DNA of 64,000 nt, taken from contig NZ_SLXH01000017.1 in NCBI RefSeq assembly GCF_004341365.1, positions 1 to 64,000 of the forward strand, written 5' to 3'. This DNA comes from Simplicispira metamorpha. GTDB taxonomy: Bacteria; Pseudomonadota; Gammaproteobacteria; Burkholderiales; Burkholderiaceae_C. Positions 8,062-16,389 of this stretch are shown here, piece by piece. The notes beneath the pieces are model-generated. The model did no database searches. It was not told the origin of the DNA and worked only from the letters and a program-made list of their open reading frames with translations. Positions within the stretch are counted from its first letter, which is position 1. Every line of letters begins with the position of its first letter. The translations under genes and the position numbers were made by a program.

Positions 8062-8892
8062 ATGCCCTGGCACGCCCATCTCCAACTTGACTACCGCCGC
8101 GAAGGCGCCCGCACCGTGGTGCGCCATGCACACAACGGCCCGCTGCGCATCCTGAAAAGCCTGTACCCCGAAGGCGACGCCATTTGCCACAACGTGCTGG
8201 TACACCCGCCCAGCGGCCTGGTGGGCGGCGACACGCTGGATATCCGCGCCCAGGTGGCCAGCGGCGCGCACGCCCTCATCACCACGCCGGGGGCCACGCG
8301 CTTTTACCGATCTACGGGTGAACTGGCGTTGCAACGCACCCACGCCGTGCTGGACGCGGGCGCCCGGCTGGAATGGCTGCCGCTGGAAGCCATTGCCTAC
8401 AGCGACTGCGAGGCCGAAAACCGCCTGACGCTGGAGCTGGCGCCGGGCGCCGAATTTTTGGGCTGGGACGCCACCGCCCTGGGCCTGCCCCACGCCGACC
8501 AGCCCTTTGCGGCGGGCCGCTTTGTGCAGCACATCGACGTGCCCGGCGTGTGGCTGGAGCGCGGCAACATTGCCGCCACCGACGACCTGCTGCTGAACAG
8601 CCCGCTGGGGCTGGCCGGGCAGCGCTGCATGGCGTCGATTTTTTTCATCACCGGATCGGCGCTGGAGCGCACCCGCCGCGACACCGCCCTGGACTTGGCC
8701 CGCGCCGTGATCGACGCCCACCCGCTGGCCGCCACCGCAGGCGCCACCAGCCCCAACCCGCAAGTGGTGGTGGTGCGCGCCCTGGCCCCGATGGTGGAGC
8801 CCGCCATGGCCCTGCTGCAACAGGTCTGGGCCGCGTGGCGCGCGCATTTTTGGCAGTTGGAAGCACAGAGGCCGCGTATTTGGGCGATGTGA
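8062..8892 (+). CDS. ureD: Urease accessory protein UreD (UreH)
   Basis: 276 aa. UreD is the scaffold that binds apo-urease and recruits UreF and UreG for nickel insertion and lysine carbamylation. Motifs seen are VHPPSGLVGGDTL, TTPGATRFYR and the C-terminal PRIW. In relatives it usually lies next to ureA; here it is about 18 kb upstream of ureA and is separated from it by the minus-strand urt operon, the Anbu cluster and a sensor kinase. The gene looks intact. It follows the DUF4124 gene after 8 bases, so it probably uses that gene's promoter. The next gene (9067) has quite different base composition. Confidence 0.93.
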   Translation: MPWHAHLQLDYRREGARTVVRHAHNGPLRILKSLYPEGDAICHNVLVHPPSGLVGGDTLDIRAQVASGAHALITTPGATRFYRSTGELALQRTHAVLDAGARLEWLPLEAIAYSDCEAENRLTLELAPGAEFLGWDATALGLPHADQPFAAGRFVQHIDVPGVWLERGNIAATDDLLLNSPLGLAGQRCMASIFFITGSALERTRRDTALDLARAVIDAHPLAATAGATSPNPQVVVVRALAPMVEPAMALLQQVWAAWRAHFWQLEAQRPRIWAM

Positions 8893-9066
8893 TGGGGGGT
8901 GTCGCATTCTGTTTACCCAGTTTTTGCATACCCCCGTTTCCACTGTTTGTTTGCCTCAGATATTTGGGTTTGACATATTTCGTGTCAATCGTGAAGCAAG
9001 TTTTACTGGATACATTACGCCAAGCGTCATAGCCCACACTTCTTCATCATCTACCAGAACTTCCCA

Positions 9067-10260
9067 ATGGCTCGAACTGAATCTGTACTCTCGATTTTTC
9101 TCGCTTCACCTGGCGATGTCACCGACGAGAGAAATCGTTTGGGAGATGCCATCCGCGAATGGAACAGAACTTGGGCGCGTAATTTAGGTGTCCGACTTGA
9201 AGTAATTCGTTGGGAGGATGATGCATACCCCGGCGTTGGCGTAGATGCGCAGGATGTGATTAATCAGCAGTTGCCACAGGACTACGACTTGTTTGTCGGC
9301 ATCATGTGGTCGCGATTCGGTACGCCCACAGGAAGGGCTGGCTCAGGAACTGCTGAAGAGTTTGACCGCGCGCTTCAAATGAATCGGCGAGGGCTTGGTA
9401 ATCCAGAAATACTTTTCTATTTCAAAGACACGCCAATCCCGCCGAGCAAGATCGACAGTGAGCAGCTTATGAAACTCCAAGAGTTCAAACAGCGACTGAA
9501 AATCGAAGGCGTCCTGCATTGGGATTTTGCAGACAGCGATCAGTTCGAAAGACTCGTGATTTTGCACATTACAAAACACGTTCAGTCTTGGCGGCATATC
9601 CCGAGAAGCACAACTGCAATCCTCACGAACTTCTCCGATTCACCAAAAGCAGATCGGCACAGCATGACAATGCAAAGCGAAGTGACTTCAGAGGAAGATG
9701 ACGGCTTGCTCGATTTGATCGAAACATTCGAAGAGCGAATAGGAGAGGTAACCAGCATAGTGAATCGTCTGAGCGATGCACAAAATGAACTGGCGTCTAA
9801 GACTGTCCAGGGCACTGCTGAATTACAAGCTCTTCAGGCTGCGCCGGAAGGAGCTACTGCGAAACAGGCACGCCGACTCATCGCCAAAGTTGCAGATGAA
9901 ATGATGCAGTTTGCTGCCCGAACCGAAGCAGAAATTCCTCTGTTCCATGCAGCTATGAACGATTCGGTGGCTGCGCTGACAAAAGCAGCCGCACTATCTG
10001 TGGCATTTGGTAGTGAGCAAACACAAACTGCAAAAACTGCTGCCTTGGCTCTCTTAAGCTCCCTTCCTACAGCTAGGGAATCGATGATCGGTTTTAAGGC
10101 GACAACTGTCGCGTTGCCACGCATCACCAAGGAACTCAATCAAGCAAAGCGCAAGCAGGAATCTGTACTTGACGCACTCATTGCTGAGCTTGAAAGTGCC
10201 GAACGTCTCCTCACCGAGGCAATCGGCGTAATGGACACACTGCTTGGTGGAGCAAACTAG
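9067..10260 (+). CDS. DUF4062-domain protein, probably horizontally acquired
   Basis: 397 aa. The N-terminal ~150 residues show the DUF4062 pattern: IFLASPGDVTDERNRL, WEDDAYPGVGVDAQDVIN, YDLFVGIMWSRFGTPTG and GTAEEFDRA. This fold is a TIR/SLOG-like putative nucleotide- or signal-binding module often placed at the head of STAND NTPase and defence proteins. Here there is no NTPase: the remaining ~230 residues look alpha-helical (long Glu/Ala/Lys-rich helices, GATAKQARRLIAKVADEM) with no recognisable effector domain. Base composition is clearly AT-richer than the neighbours, and no gene partner is present. It could be a single-gene stress or anti-phage signalling protein; that is inference. Function unknown. 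Confidence 0.7.
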   Translation: MARTESVLSIFLASPGDVTDERNRLGDAIREWNRTWARNLGVRLEVIRWEDDAYPGVGVDAQDVINQQLPQDYDLFVGIMWSRFGTPTGRAGSGTAEEFDRALQMNRRGLGNPEILFYFKDTPIPPSKIDSEQLMKLQEFKQRLKIEGVLHWDFADSDQFERLVILHITKHVQSWRHIPRSTTAILTNFSDSPKADRHSMTMQSEVTSEEDDGLLDLIETFEERIGEVTSIVNRLSDAQNELASKTVQGTAELQALQAAPEGATAKQARRLIAKVADEMMQFAARTEAEIPLFHAAMNDSVAALTKAAALSVAFGSEQTQTAKTAALALLSSLPTARESMIGFKATTVALPRITKELNQAKRKQESVLDALIAELESAERLLTEAIGVMDTLLGGAN

Positions 10261-10320
10261 CGATGCTGGACTAAAACTGGGTAGCGTTCATGCGCATGGT
10301 GCTCCTCTGAAGAGTCTAGT

Positions 10321-10380
10321 GCTTTTAGCTTCTAAGCCTTACGTGATAAGCGCTATAAGCTATTGTTTTAATAGCAAAAT
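10321..10380 (-). repeat. Dispersed palindromic repeat, copy R2 (degraded)
   Basis: Read on the minus strand it gives CAATAGCTTATAGCGCTTAT followed by AAGGCTTAGAAGC, matching the family core TAGCTGCT-GCGCTTAT and AGGCTGGAGGC with several changes. It sits at the right edge of the AT-rich segment containing the DUF4062 gene. Confidence 0.55.
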
Positions 10381-10503
10381 AGGCGGCAGCATCACCGGCT
10401 CAGATACGCCTCGATTCCCCGCCTGTTTGACTGCTCCAGCCCCGCCCCGCCAAAACCCACCCACCCCAGTGCGATACCCCCGCGCTGCTACGATCGCGCC
10501 CCT

Positions 10504-10632
10504 ATGCCTTCCCAGCCCTCCATGCACTTCCAGCCCGGCCCCTTGCGCGGCGGCTTGATCGTGGGCTGGGGCGGGGTGGCGCGTGCGCTCTGGCCCTACA
10601 AGCCGGTCGCACATTCCTCCGCCCGGCGATAA
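10504..10632 (+). other. Short open frame, possible gene remnant
   Basis: 42 codons from ATG, encoding a Gly/Trp-rich peptide (PGPLRGGLIVGWGGVARALW in the middle). No Shine-Dalgarno and no recognised family. It could be the surviving 5' end of a gene disrupted when the AT-rich segment to its left was acquired, or chance. Kept only as a pointer. Confidence 0.2.
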
Positions 10633-10850
10633 CCTTTCCTCCCCCATCTGCGCAGAACATCCATCGCCGGGCACCCGCCCAGCGCGATGGCGGCCTGCGG
10701 ATGTGCGCCTTTGCGCACCGGCACGGGCCGCTCCCCCCAGAGATGCCCCATGCACCCAGATTCTGTTGGTGGGCCTACGCCCATAGCTTCGTTCCTCGTC
10801 CACCCACCGCCCGCGTTCGCGCGCCCGCTGCCATGCCAGGGGTGATGGCC

Positions 10851-11723
10851 ATGGAATTCACCAAAAAATTCTTGCGCGCCAAGAGCCCCTGCGCCGATGG
10901 CTTCCGCTGGTTCAGCCGCCATGTCGAGGACGGCAGCGGCTACCAGCAGGCGCTCGATACCCTGGTCAACGCCGGGCGCGTGGGTGATGCCTGCTGGCTG
11001 CTGTCGCAGTTCGGCCCCACCAACGAGGTGCTGACGCTCGACCGCCTGGAGGCCGACGCCCTCGTGTTTGCGGGCACGCTGGTGGTGCGCGGCAACGTCG
11101 ATGTGTCGGGCGTGTTGCAGACGGGGCGCTCCATTCGGGCGGGCGGCGGCCTGCGCGCTGGCGAATCCATCGTGGTGGGCGAGGACGTCCGCGTCGCGGG
11201 CGCCATCGTCAGCCAGGGCTTGCTGCAAGTGGGCGGCGACCTGCGCGCGGACTGGGGCGTGGAGGCCGAGGGCGATATCCGCTGCGGCGGCGACCTGCGC
11301 GCCGGGTGGGATCTGGTGTGCCACGGCACGCTGGCGCTCAAAGGCGGCGCGTTTGTCGGGCAAGACCTGATCGCCCACGGCAGCGTGGAGTGCGACAAGG
11401 GCGTGCGCGTGGGCGGGCACCTGACGGGCGCGGCCAGCGTGCGCGTGGGGCAGGGCATTTGGGTGGGCGGCGCCATCACCGGCGTGCAGCACCTGGAGGC
11501 GGGCTGGGGCATCAAGGCGGGCGAGTGCATCCATGCGGGCGGCGCGATCAAGGCGGGCGAGAGCCTGTCGGCGGGCGAGGACATTCGCGCGGGCGACGGT
11601 TACGGCGTGTTCGCCGGGCTGCATGTGCAGGTGGACACCTGGGACGCCAGCGCCCAGGTGTGGGCGCAGCAGCCGCCCGAGCGCCTGCGCAGCGGCGTGT
11701 GGCTGGGGCCTTGTGTGGTGTAA
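10851..11723 (+). CDS. Bactofilin-like beta-helix repeat protein, function unknown
   Basis: 290 aa. An N-terminal ~60-residue helical part (FLRAKSPCADGFRWFSRHVE; Cys and Trp conserved-looking) is followed by about 200 residues of short repeats with the rhythm V-x-x-G-x-(L/I)-x-A-G-x-x-(I/V), for example SIRAGGGLRAGESIVVGEDV. This pattern predicts a right-handed parallel beta-helix similar to bactofilins (polymer-forming cytoskeletal proteins). There is no signal peptide, so it is probably cytosolic. The start at 10851 was chosen because AGGGG lies 8 bases upstream; 10845 is also possible. It lies convergent to urtE, with repeat R3 in between. I do not recognise a named family. Confidence 0.65.
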   Translation: MEFTKKFLRAKSPCADGFRWFSRHVEDGSGYQQALDTLVNAGRVGDACWLLSQFGPTNEVLTLDRLEADALVFAGTLVVRGNVDVSGVLQTGRSIRAGGGLRAGESIVVGEDVRVAGAIVSQGLLQVGGDLRADWGVEAEGDIRCGGDLRAGWDLVCHGTLALKGGAFVGQDLIAHGSVECDKGVRVGGHLTGAASVRVGQGIWVGGAITGVQHLEAGWGIKAGECIHAGGAIKAGESLSAGEDIRAGDGYGVFAGLHVQVDTWDASAQVWAQQPPERLRSGVWLGPCVV

Positions 11724-11751
11724 GGCGCTGGCGCCTGAATCAATCCTGAAA

Positions 11752-11803
11752 TGATAGCTGCTTGCGCTTATCTGGCGGGCATTAGAGCCTGATTGGATGC
11801 TGT
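11752..11803 (+). repeat. Dispersed palindromic repeat, copy R3
   Basis: Contains TGATAGCTGCTTGCGCTTAT and the AGAGCCTGATTGGAT half. It lies between the convergent beta-helix gene and urtE. Confidence 0.7.
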
Positions 11804-11840
11804 TTTTTGGCGGTTCTGGTGCCGTGCGCCGTGCGCTGCC

Positions 11841-12545
11841 TCAAATCGCCACCAGCCGCTGGATGCCTTTTTCCTGCATCTCGCTGCCCGGCCCGTGGGC
11901 GATGACTTCGCCGCGCTCCATCACCAGGTAGGCGTCGGCCAGCTCTTCGGCAAAGTCGTAGTACTGCTCGCACAGCAGCACGGCCACGGGGTGGCCGTCC
12001 AGGCCGTGGTCGGCCAGCTGGCGGATGACGCGGCCAATGTCTTTGATGATGCTGGGCTGTATGCCTTCGGTGGGCTCGTCCAGGATCAGCAGGCTGGGGC
12101 TGGGCGCCAGCGCGCGGGCAATGGCCAGTTGCTGCTGCTGCCCGCCCGAGAGGTCGCCGCCGCGCCGTTTCAGCATCTGCTTGAGCACCGGAAACAGCGT
12201 GTACAGGTGCTCGGGGATGGGCGTGGAGCCGCTTTTGTAGGCCAGGCCCATGCGCAGGTTGTCTTCCACGGTGAGGCGGCCAAAAATCTCGCGGCCCTGG
12301 GGCACAAAGCCGATGCCGCTGCGGGCGCGCTCGTAGGGCGTTTGGTGCTGTATGGGCTGGCCATTCCAGGTGATGGTGCCGCTTTTGATGGGCACCAGGC
12401 CCATCAGGCTTTTGAGCAGCGTGGTCTTGCCCACGCCGTTGCGCCCCAGCAGCACGGTGACTTGGCCGGGGGCGGCGCTCAGGCCCACGTCGCGCAGGAT
12501 GTGGGAGCCGCCGTAGTACTGGTGGAGGTTCTGGACGGTGAGCAT
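11841..12545 (-). CDS. urtE: Urea ABC transporter ATP-binding protein UrtE
   Basis: 234 aa, last gene of urtABCDE. It is an ABC ATPase of the LivF type. Walker A GRNGVGKTTL, signature LSGGQQQQLAIARAL, Walker B LLILDEPTEGIQPS and the following switch His region are intact. It begins with MLTVQNLHQYYGGSHILRDV, typical of UrtE, which separates it from generic LivF. It works with UrtD as the nucleotide-binding pair on the UrtBC channel at the inner membrane. A repeat copy (R4) lies between it and urtD, so the operon is continuous but not overlapping here. Confidence 0.93.
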   Translation of the reverse strand: MLTVQNLHQYYGGSHILRDVGLSAAPGQVTVLLGRNGVGKTTLLKSLMGLVPIKSGTITWNGQPIQHQTPYERARSGIGFVPQGREIFGRLTVEDNLRMGLAYKSGSTPIPEHLYTLFPVLKQMLKRRGGDLSGGQQQQLAIARALAPSPSLLILDEPTEGIQPSIIKDIGRVIRQLADHGLDGHPVAVLLCEQYYDFAEELADAYLVMERGEVIAHGPGSEMQEKGIQRLVAI

Positions 12546-12560
12546 GGTGGTTTTGTAGTG

Positions 12561-12612
12561 TTTTTGGGCTCTGGCGCTGATACAGTAAGCGCGAGCAGCT
12601 ATGGTTTTGATA
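12561..12612 (-). repeat. Dispersed palindromic repeat, copy R4
   Basis: On the minus strand it reads CATAGCTGCTCGCGCTTACT followed by GCGCCAGAGCCC. It sits in the urtD-urtE gap inside the urt operon, where it could affect mRNA stability or downstream expression. Confidence 0.7.
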
Positions 12613-12630
12613 GTTGGCTGGGCGGCGGTA

Positions 12631-13509
12631 TCAGCGGCCCAGGTACACCTCGATCACGCGCTCGTCGGCCTGCACCTGGTCCAGCGTGCCTTCGGCCAGC
12701 ACGGCGCCATCGCACAGCACGGTGACTTTTTCGCTGATGGTGCGGATGAACGACATGTCGTGCTCCACCACCATCAGCGAGTGCTGGCCCTTGAGCGTCA
12801 AGAACAGCTCGGCGGTGCGGGCGGTTTCGTCGTCGGTCATGCCGGCCACGGGCTCGTCCAGCAGCAGCAGCTGGGGCTCTTGCATCAGCAACATGCCAAT
12901 CTCCAGCCACTGCTTTTGTCCGTGGCTCAGGTTGCCTGACTGGCGCGCCACGCTGTCCGCCAGGTGGATGGTGTGCAGGATGTCGGCCAGCCGGTCGGAC
13001 TGCGCTGAGTCCAGCTGGAAGAACATGCTCGATGCCACGCCCTTGTGGGTTTTGAGGGCCAGCTCCAGGTTCTCGAACACCGTGAGCTGCTCGAACACGG
13101 TGGGTTTCTGGAACTTGCGGCCAATGCCCAGGCTGGCAATCTCGGGCTCGTTGTGGCGCAGCAGGTCGATGGTGCTGCCAAAGAACACGCTGCCCTGCTG
13201 GGGCCGCGTCTTGCCGGTGATGATGTCCATCATGGTGGTCTTGCCCGCGCCGTTGGGGCCGATGATGCAGCGCAGCTCGCCGGGAGCAATGTCCAGGTTC
13301 AGGCCGTTGATGGCCTTGAAGCCGTCAAAGCTCACATGCACGTCTTCCAGGTACAGGATGCGGCCATGGGTCACGTCCACGGCGCCGGGCGTGGCAATGC
13401 GCGAGAAGCCTGCGGCGCGGCCCCCGGATTCGGTGTGGCCCGGGGTGGCCACGGCTGCCTGCGCCTTGTGCAGGCGCCGGGCGCCTTCGTCCATCAGGTC
13501 GGGGGTCAT
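12631..13509 (-). CDS. urtD: Urea ABC transporter ATP-binding protein UrtD
   Basis: 292 aa. It is a LivG-type ABC ATPase with Walker A GPNGAGKTTMMD, signature LSHGQKQWLEIGMLL (the LSHGQKQWLEIGM form is characteristic of UrtD), and Walker B LLLLDEPVAGMT. An N-terminal extension of about 45 residues precedes the ATPase core. The start at 13509 overlaps the urtC stop by 4 bases (ATGA), showing translational coupling. The longer upstream frame was discarded because it runs through urtC. It energises urea import with UrtE. Confidence 0.93.
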   Translation of the reverse strand: MTPDLMDEGARRLHKAQAAVATPGHTESGGRAAGFSRIATPGAVDVTHGRILYLEDVHVSFDGFKAINGLNLDIAPGELRCIIGPNGAGKTTMMDIITGKTRPQQGSVFFGSTIDLLRHNEPEIASLGIGRKFQKPTVFEQLTVFENLELALKTHKGVASSMFFQLDSAQSDRLADILHTIHLADSVARQSGNLSHGQKQWLEIGMLLMQEPQLLLLDEPVAGMTDDETARTAELFLTLKGQHSLMVVEHDMSFIRTISEKVTVLCDGAVLAEGTLDQVQADERVIEVYLGR

Positions 13510-14669
13510 GGTGCGGCTCCTGGGGAGGTTTTGCTTTTGAGTTTTTTCACCAGGCCCACCACGCCGTGGGGCAGGAACAGCGTCACGGCGATGAACAGCG
13601 CGCCCAGAAAATACAGCCAGAACTCGGGCGCCGTCACCGTGAGCCAGCTCTTGGCGCCGTTGACGATGAAGGCGCCCACAATCGGCCCGATCAGCGTGGC
13701 TCGCCCGCCCACGGCGGCCCAGACGGCGATCTCGATGGAGTTGGCGGCGCTCATCTCGCCGGGGTTGATGATGCCCACCTGCGGCACATACAGCGCCCCG
13801 GCCACGCCGCACATCATGGCGCTGATCGTCCAGATGGTGAGCTTGTAGGGCAGCGGCGAGTAGCCCGAGAACATGACGCGCGTTTCAGCGTCGCGCACGG
13901 CTTGCAGCACGCGGCCAAACTTGCTGCGCACCAGCCAGCGCGCCAGCAAAAAGAAGCCCAGCAGCGCCACGCCGGTGAGCACAAACAGCGTCATGCGCAT
14001 GTTCTGCGTGGCCAGGGGCATGCCCAGAATGCGCTTGAAGTCGGTAAAGCCGTTGTTGCCGCCAAAGCCTGTTTCGTTGCGGAAGAACAGCAGCATGGCC
14101 GCATAGGTGAGCGCCTGCGTGATGATGGAAAAGTACACGCCCTTGATGCGCGAGCGAAAGGCAAAGTAGCCAAACACAAAGGCGATCACGCCCGGCACGG
14201 CCAGCACCAGAATCAGCGTGGCGGCAAAGCTGTCGGACAGCGCCCAGTGCCAGGGCAGCTCCTTCCAGTCGAGGAACACCATGAAGTCGGGCAGGTCGCT
14301 GTGGTAGTTGCCGTCGCGGCCAATCTGGCGCATCAGGTACATGCCCATCACGTAGCCACCCAGCGCAAAGAACAGGCCGTGGCCCAGGCTCAGGATGCCG
14401 GTGTAGCCCCAGATCAGGTCCATGGCCAGCGCGCAGATGGCGTAGCACATGATCTTGCCCAGCAGCGCCACAGCGTAGTCTGACAGGTGCAGCGGGCTGC
14501 CCGCAGGCACCCACAGGTTGAGCAGCGGCGCCACCGCGCACACCACGATCAGCGCGGCGGCAAAGGCCGACCAGCCCGTGCGCGTGAGCAGCGGCGCCGG
14601 GGCCGGGAGCTGCAACGCGGGTGCGGCAACGGCGGCGGCAGGGGTAGAGGGAGAAGAGGAGGTGGTCAT
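13506..14669 (-). CDS. urtC: Urea ABC transporter permease UrtC
   Basis: 387 aa, LivM-type inner-membrane permease. An Ala/Pro-rich cytoplasmic leader of ~30 residues precedes about ten membrane segments. GYTGILSLGHGLFFALGGY and the EAA-like loop ESRVMFSGY-equivalent (AVRDAETRVMFSGYSPLPYK) are typical. It pairs with UrtB to form the channel. It starts 2 bases from the urtB stop and overlaps urtD by 4 bases. Confidence 0.93.
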   Translation of the reverse strand: MTTSSSPSTPAAAVAAPALQLPAPAPLLTRTGWSAFAAALIVVCAVAPLLNLWVPAGSPLHLSDYAVALLGKIMCYAICALAMDLIWGYTGILSLGHGLFFALGGYVMGMYLMRQIGRDGNYHSDLPDFMVFLDWKELPWHWALSDSFAATLILVLAVPGVIAFVFGYFAFRSRIKGVYFSIITQALTYAAMLLFFRNETGFGGNNGFTDFKRILGMPLATQNMRMTLFVLTGVALLGFFLLARWLVRSKFGRVLQAVRDAETRVMFSGYSPLPYKLTIWTISAMMCGVAGALYVPQVGIINPGEMSAANSIEIAVWAAVGGRATLIGPIVGAFIVNGAKSWLTVTAPEFWLYFLGALFIAVTLFLPHGVVGLVKKLKSKTSPGAAP

Positions 14670-14671
14670 GG

Positions 14672-16258
14672 TCAGGCTTCCGCGCTGCGGCCTTTCATGG
14701 CAAAAATGCCTTGGGGGCGCTTCTGGATGAAGACGATGATGAGCACCAGCACGGCAATCTTGGCCAGCACGGCGCCCATCCAGCCTTCGAGAAATTTGTT
14801 CAGCACGCCCAGGCCCAGGGCGGCGTACACCGTGCCCGCCAGCTGGCCCACGCCGCCCAGCACCACCACCATGAACGCATCGACGATGTAGCCCTGGCCC
14901 AGGTCAGGCCCCACGTTGCCGACCTGGCTCAGCGCGCAGCCCGCCAGCCCCGCAATGCCCGAGCCCAGCGCAAAGGCGTAGGTGTCGATGCGCGCGGTGT
15001 TCACGCCCATGCACGCGGCCATGGGGCGGTTTTGCGTCACGCCGCGCACAAACAGGCCCAGCCGCGTCTGGCTGATGAGAAAGGCCACGCCCGCCAGCAC
15101 GGCAAAGGCAAAGGCGACGATGAGCACGCGGTTCCAGGGCAGCTGCAGGTTGTCCATGAGCTGCACGCCGCCGCTCATCCAGGCGGGGTTTTCTACGCCC
15201 ACGTTTTGCGCGCCGAACACGCTGCGCACCAGCTGTTGCAGCACCAGGCTGATGCCCCAGGTGGCCAGCAAGGTCTCCAGCGGGCGGCCATACAAAAAGC
15301 GGATCACGCTGCGCTCGAGCACCGCGCCCATCAGCGCCGAGGCGCCAAACGCCACCGGCAGGGCCGCTACCAGGTACCAGTCAAAGGCGCCGGGCAGGTA
15401 TTTTTGGAACAGGCCCTGCACCACGTAGGTGGCGTAGGCGCCCACCATCATCAGCTCGCCGTGCGCCATGTTGATGACGCCCATCAGCCCGTAGGTGATG
15501 GCCAGGCCCAGCGCCACCAGCAGCAAGATGCTGCCCAGGCTCAGTCCCGAGAACAGCGCGGCCAGTTTCTCGCCCCATTGCAGGCGCCCTTCCACGGCGG
15601 TCAAGGCTGACTGCATGGCGGCCCGGGCCTTCGGGTCGGCCTCCTGGCGCAGTTGCTCCAGCAGCACGGTGCGCGTGGCCGGGTTGCCGCTGTGGGTCAG
15701 GTACTGCGCGGCCTCCAGGCGGCGCTCTGCGCTGGGGCTGGCCAGCAGGATGCGGGCGCGGATGGCTTCGAGCTGCGCTTGCAGGCGGGTGTCTTTTTCC
15801 AGTGCCAGGGCTTTTTCTATCAGGGGCAGGCGCGCTTCGTCGGTGTCTTCTTTCAGCGCCTCGATGGCGGCACGGCGCTGGGCCGCGTCGGGCGAGAGCA
15901 GTTGCAGCGCGGCCAGCGCGGCGTCGAATTCGCCGCGCATGCGGTTGTTGTTGACGATGTCTTCGGCGTCGTCGGGCACGCTCACCTCGGCGCCGGTGAC
16001 AGGATCGAGTCCCTTGCCGTCTTTCAGGACGATGGCGCGCTCGCCCGCCACCTTGACGGCGTCGTCGGCCATGGCGCGGATGAAGGCCAGCGTGGCGTCG
16101 TCGGGCGTGGCCGTGGCGCGTTGCAGGGCGGCGATGCGCTCGTCGGTATCGCCTGCGGCCATGGCCCGCGCCGCCTCGGGCGTGAGGGCGTGGGCCTGCA
16201 CGGCTGCGCACCAGAGCAGCAGGCAGACAAACCAGCGGTAAAAGATTCTGGAAGGCAT
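14672..16258 (-). CDS. urtB: Urea ABC transporter permease UrtB
   Basis: 528 aa. UrtB proteins are longer than LivH because of a large N-terminal periplasmic region: here a signal sequence (around residues 5-25) and about 210 helical residues precede the permease core that begins near GLSLGSILLLVALGLAITYG. The core has GVINMAHGELMMVGAY and the CMGVNTARIDTYAFALGSG loop that docks on the ATPase. Start 16258 (MPSRIFYRW) was chosen over a longer frame because the signal sequence starts there. A 131-base gap separates it from urtA. Confidence 0.93.
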   Translation of the reverse strand: MPSRIFYRWFVCLLLWCAAVQAHALTPEAARAMAAGDTDERIAALQRATATPDDATLAFIRAMADDAVKVAGERAIVLKDGKGLDPVTGAEVSVPDDAEDIVNNNRMRGEFDAALAALQLLSPDAAQRRAAIEALKEDTDEARLPLIEKALALEKDTRLQAQLEAIRARILLASPSAERRLEAAQYLTHSGNPATRTVLLEQLRQEADPKARAAMQSALTAVEGRLQWGEKLAALFSGLSLGSILLLVALGLAITYGLMGVINMAHGELMMVGAYATYVVQGLFQKYLPGAFDWYLVAALPVAFGASALMGAVLERSVIRFLYGRPLETLLATWGISLVLQQLVRSVFGAQNVGVENPAWMSGGVQLMDNLQLPWNRVLIVAFAFAVLAGVAFLISQTRLGLFVRGVTQNRPMAACMGVNTARIDTYAFALGSGIAGLAGCALSQVGNVGPDLGQGYIVDAFMVVVLGGVGQLAGTVYAALGLGVLNKFLEGWMGAVLAKIAVLVLIIVFIQKRPQGIFAMKGRSAEA

Positions 16259-16389
16259 GGAACGGGGGCGCACTGCGCGGTAGGTGTCATGTGTGCGCCG
16301 AACACAGCCCGGGGCACAGGGGCGGGCGCGCGGTGCGCCCTCGTCCGGCCCGGCCCCCGCTGCAACGCGGGCGCCGGGGCCGGTGGCTG

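Larger units (their letters stand above)
10261..10850. other. 590-base intergenic stretch with repeat copy R2
   Basis: No convincing full gene. The first ~120 bases are AT-rich like the DUF4062 gene, so they may belong to the same acquired segment. Bases 10321-10380 hold a degraded copy of the dispersed repeat in reverse orientation (GATAAGCGCTATAAGCTATTG). After about 10420 composition returns to GC-rich; a short open frame (10504-10632) and a small palindrome GTGCGC-CTTT-GCGCAC near 10700 are the only other features. Confidence 0.6.
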
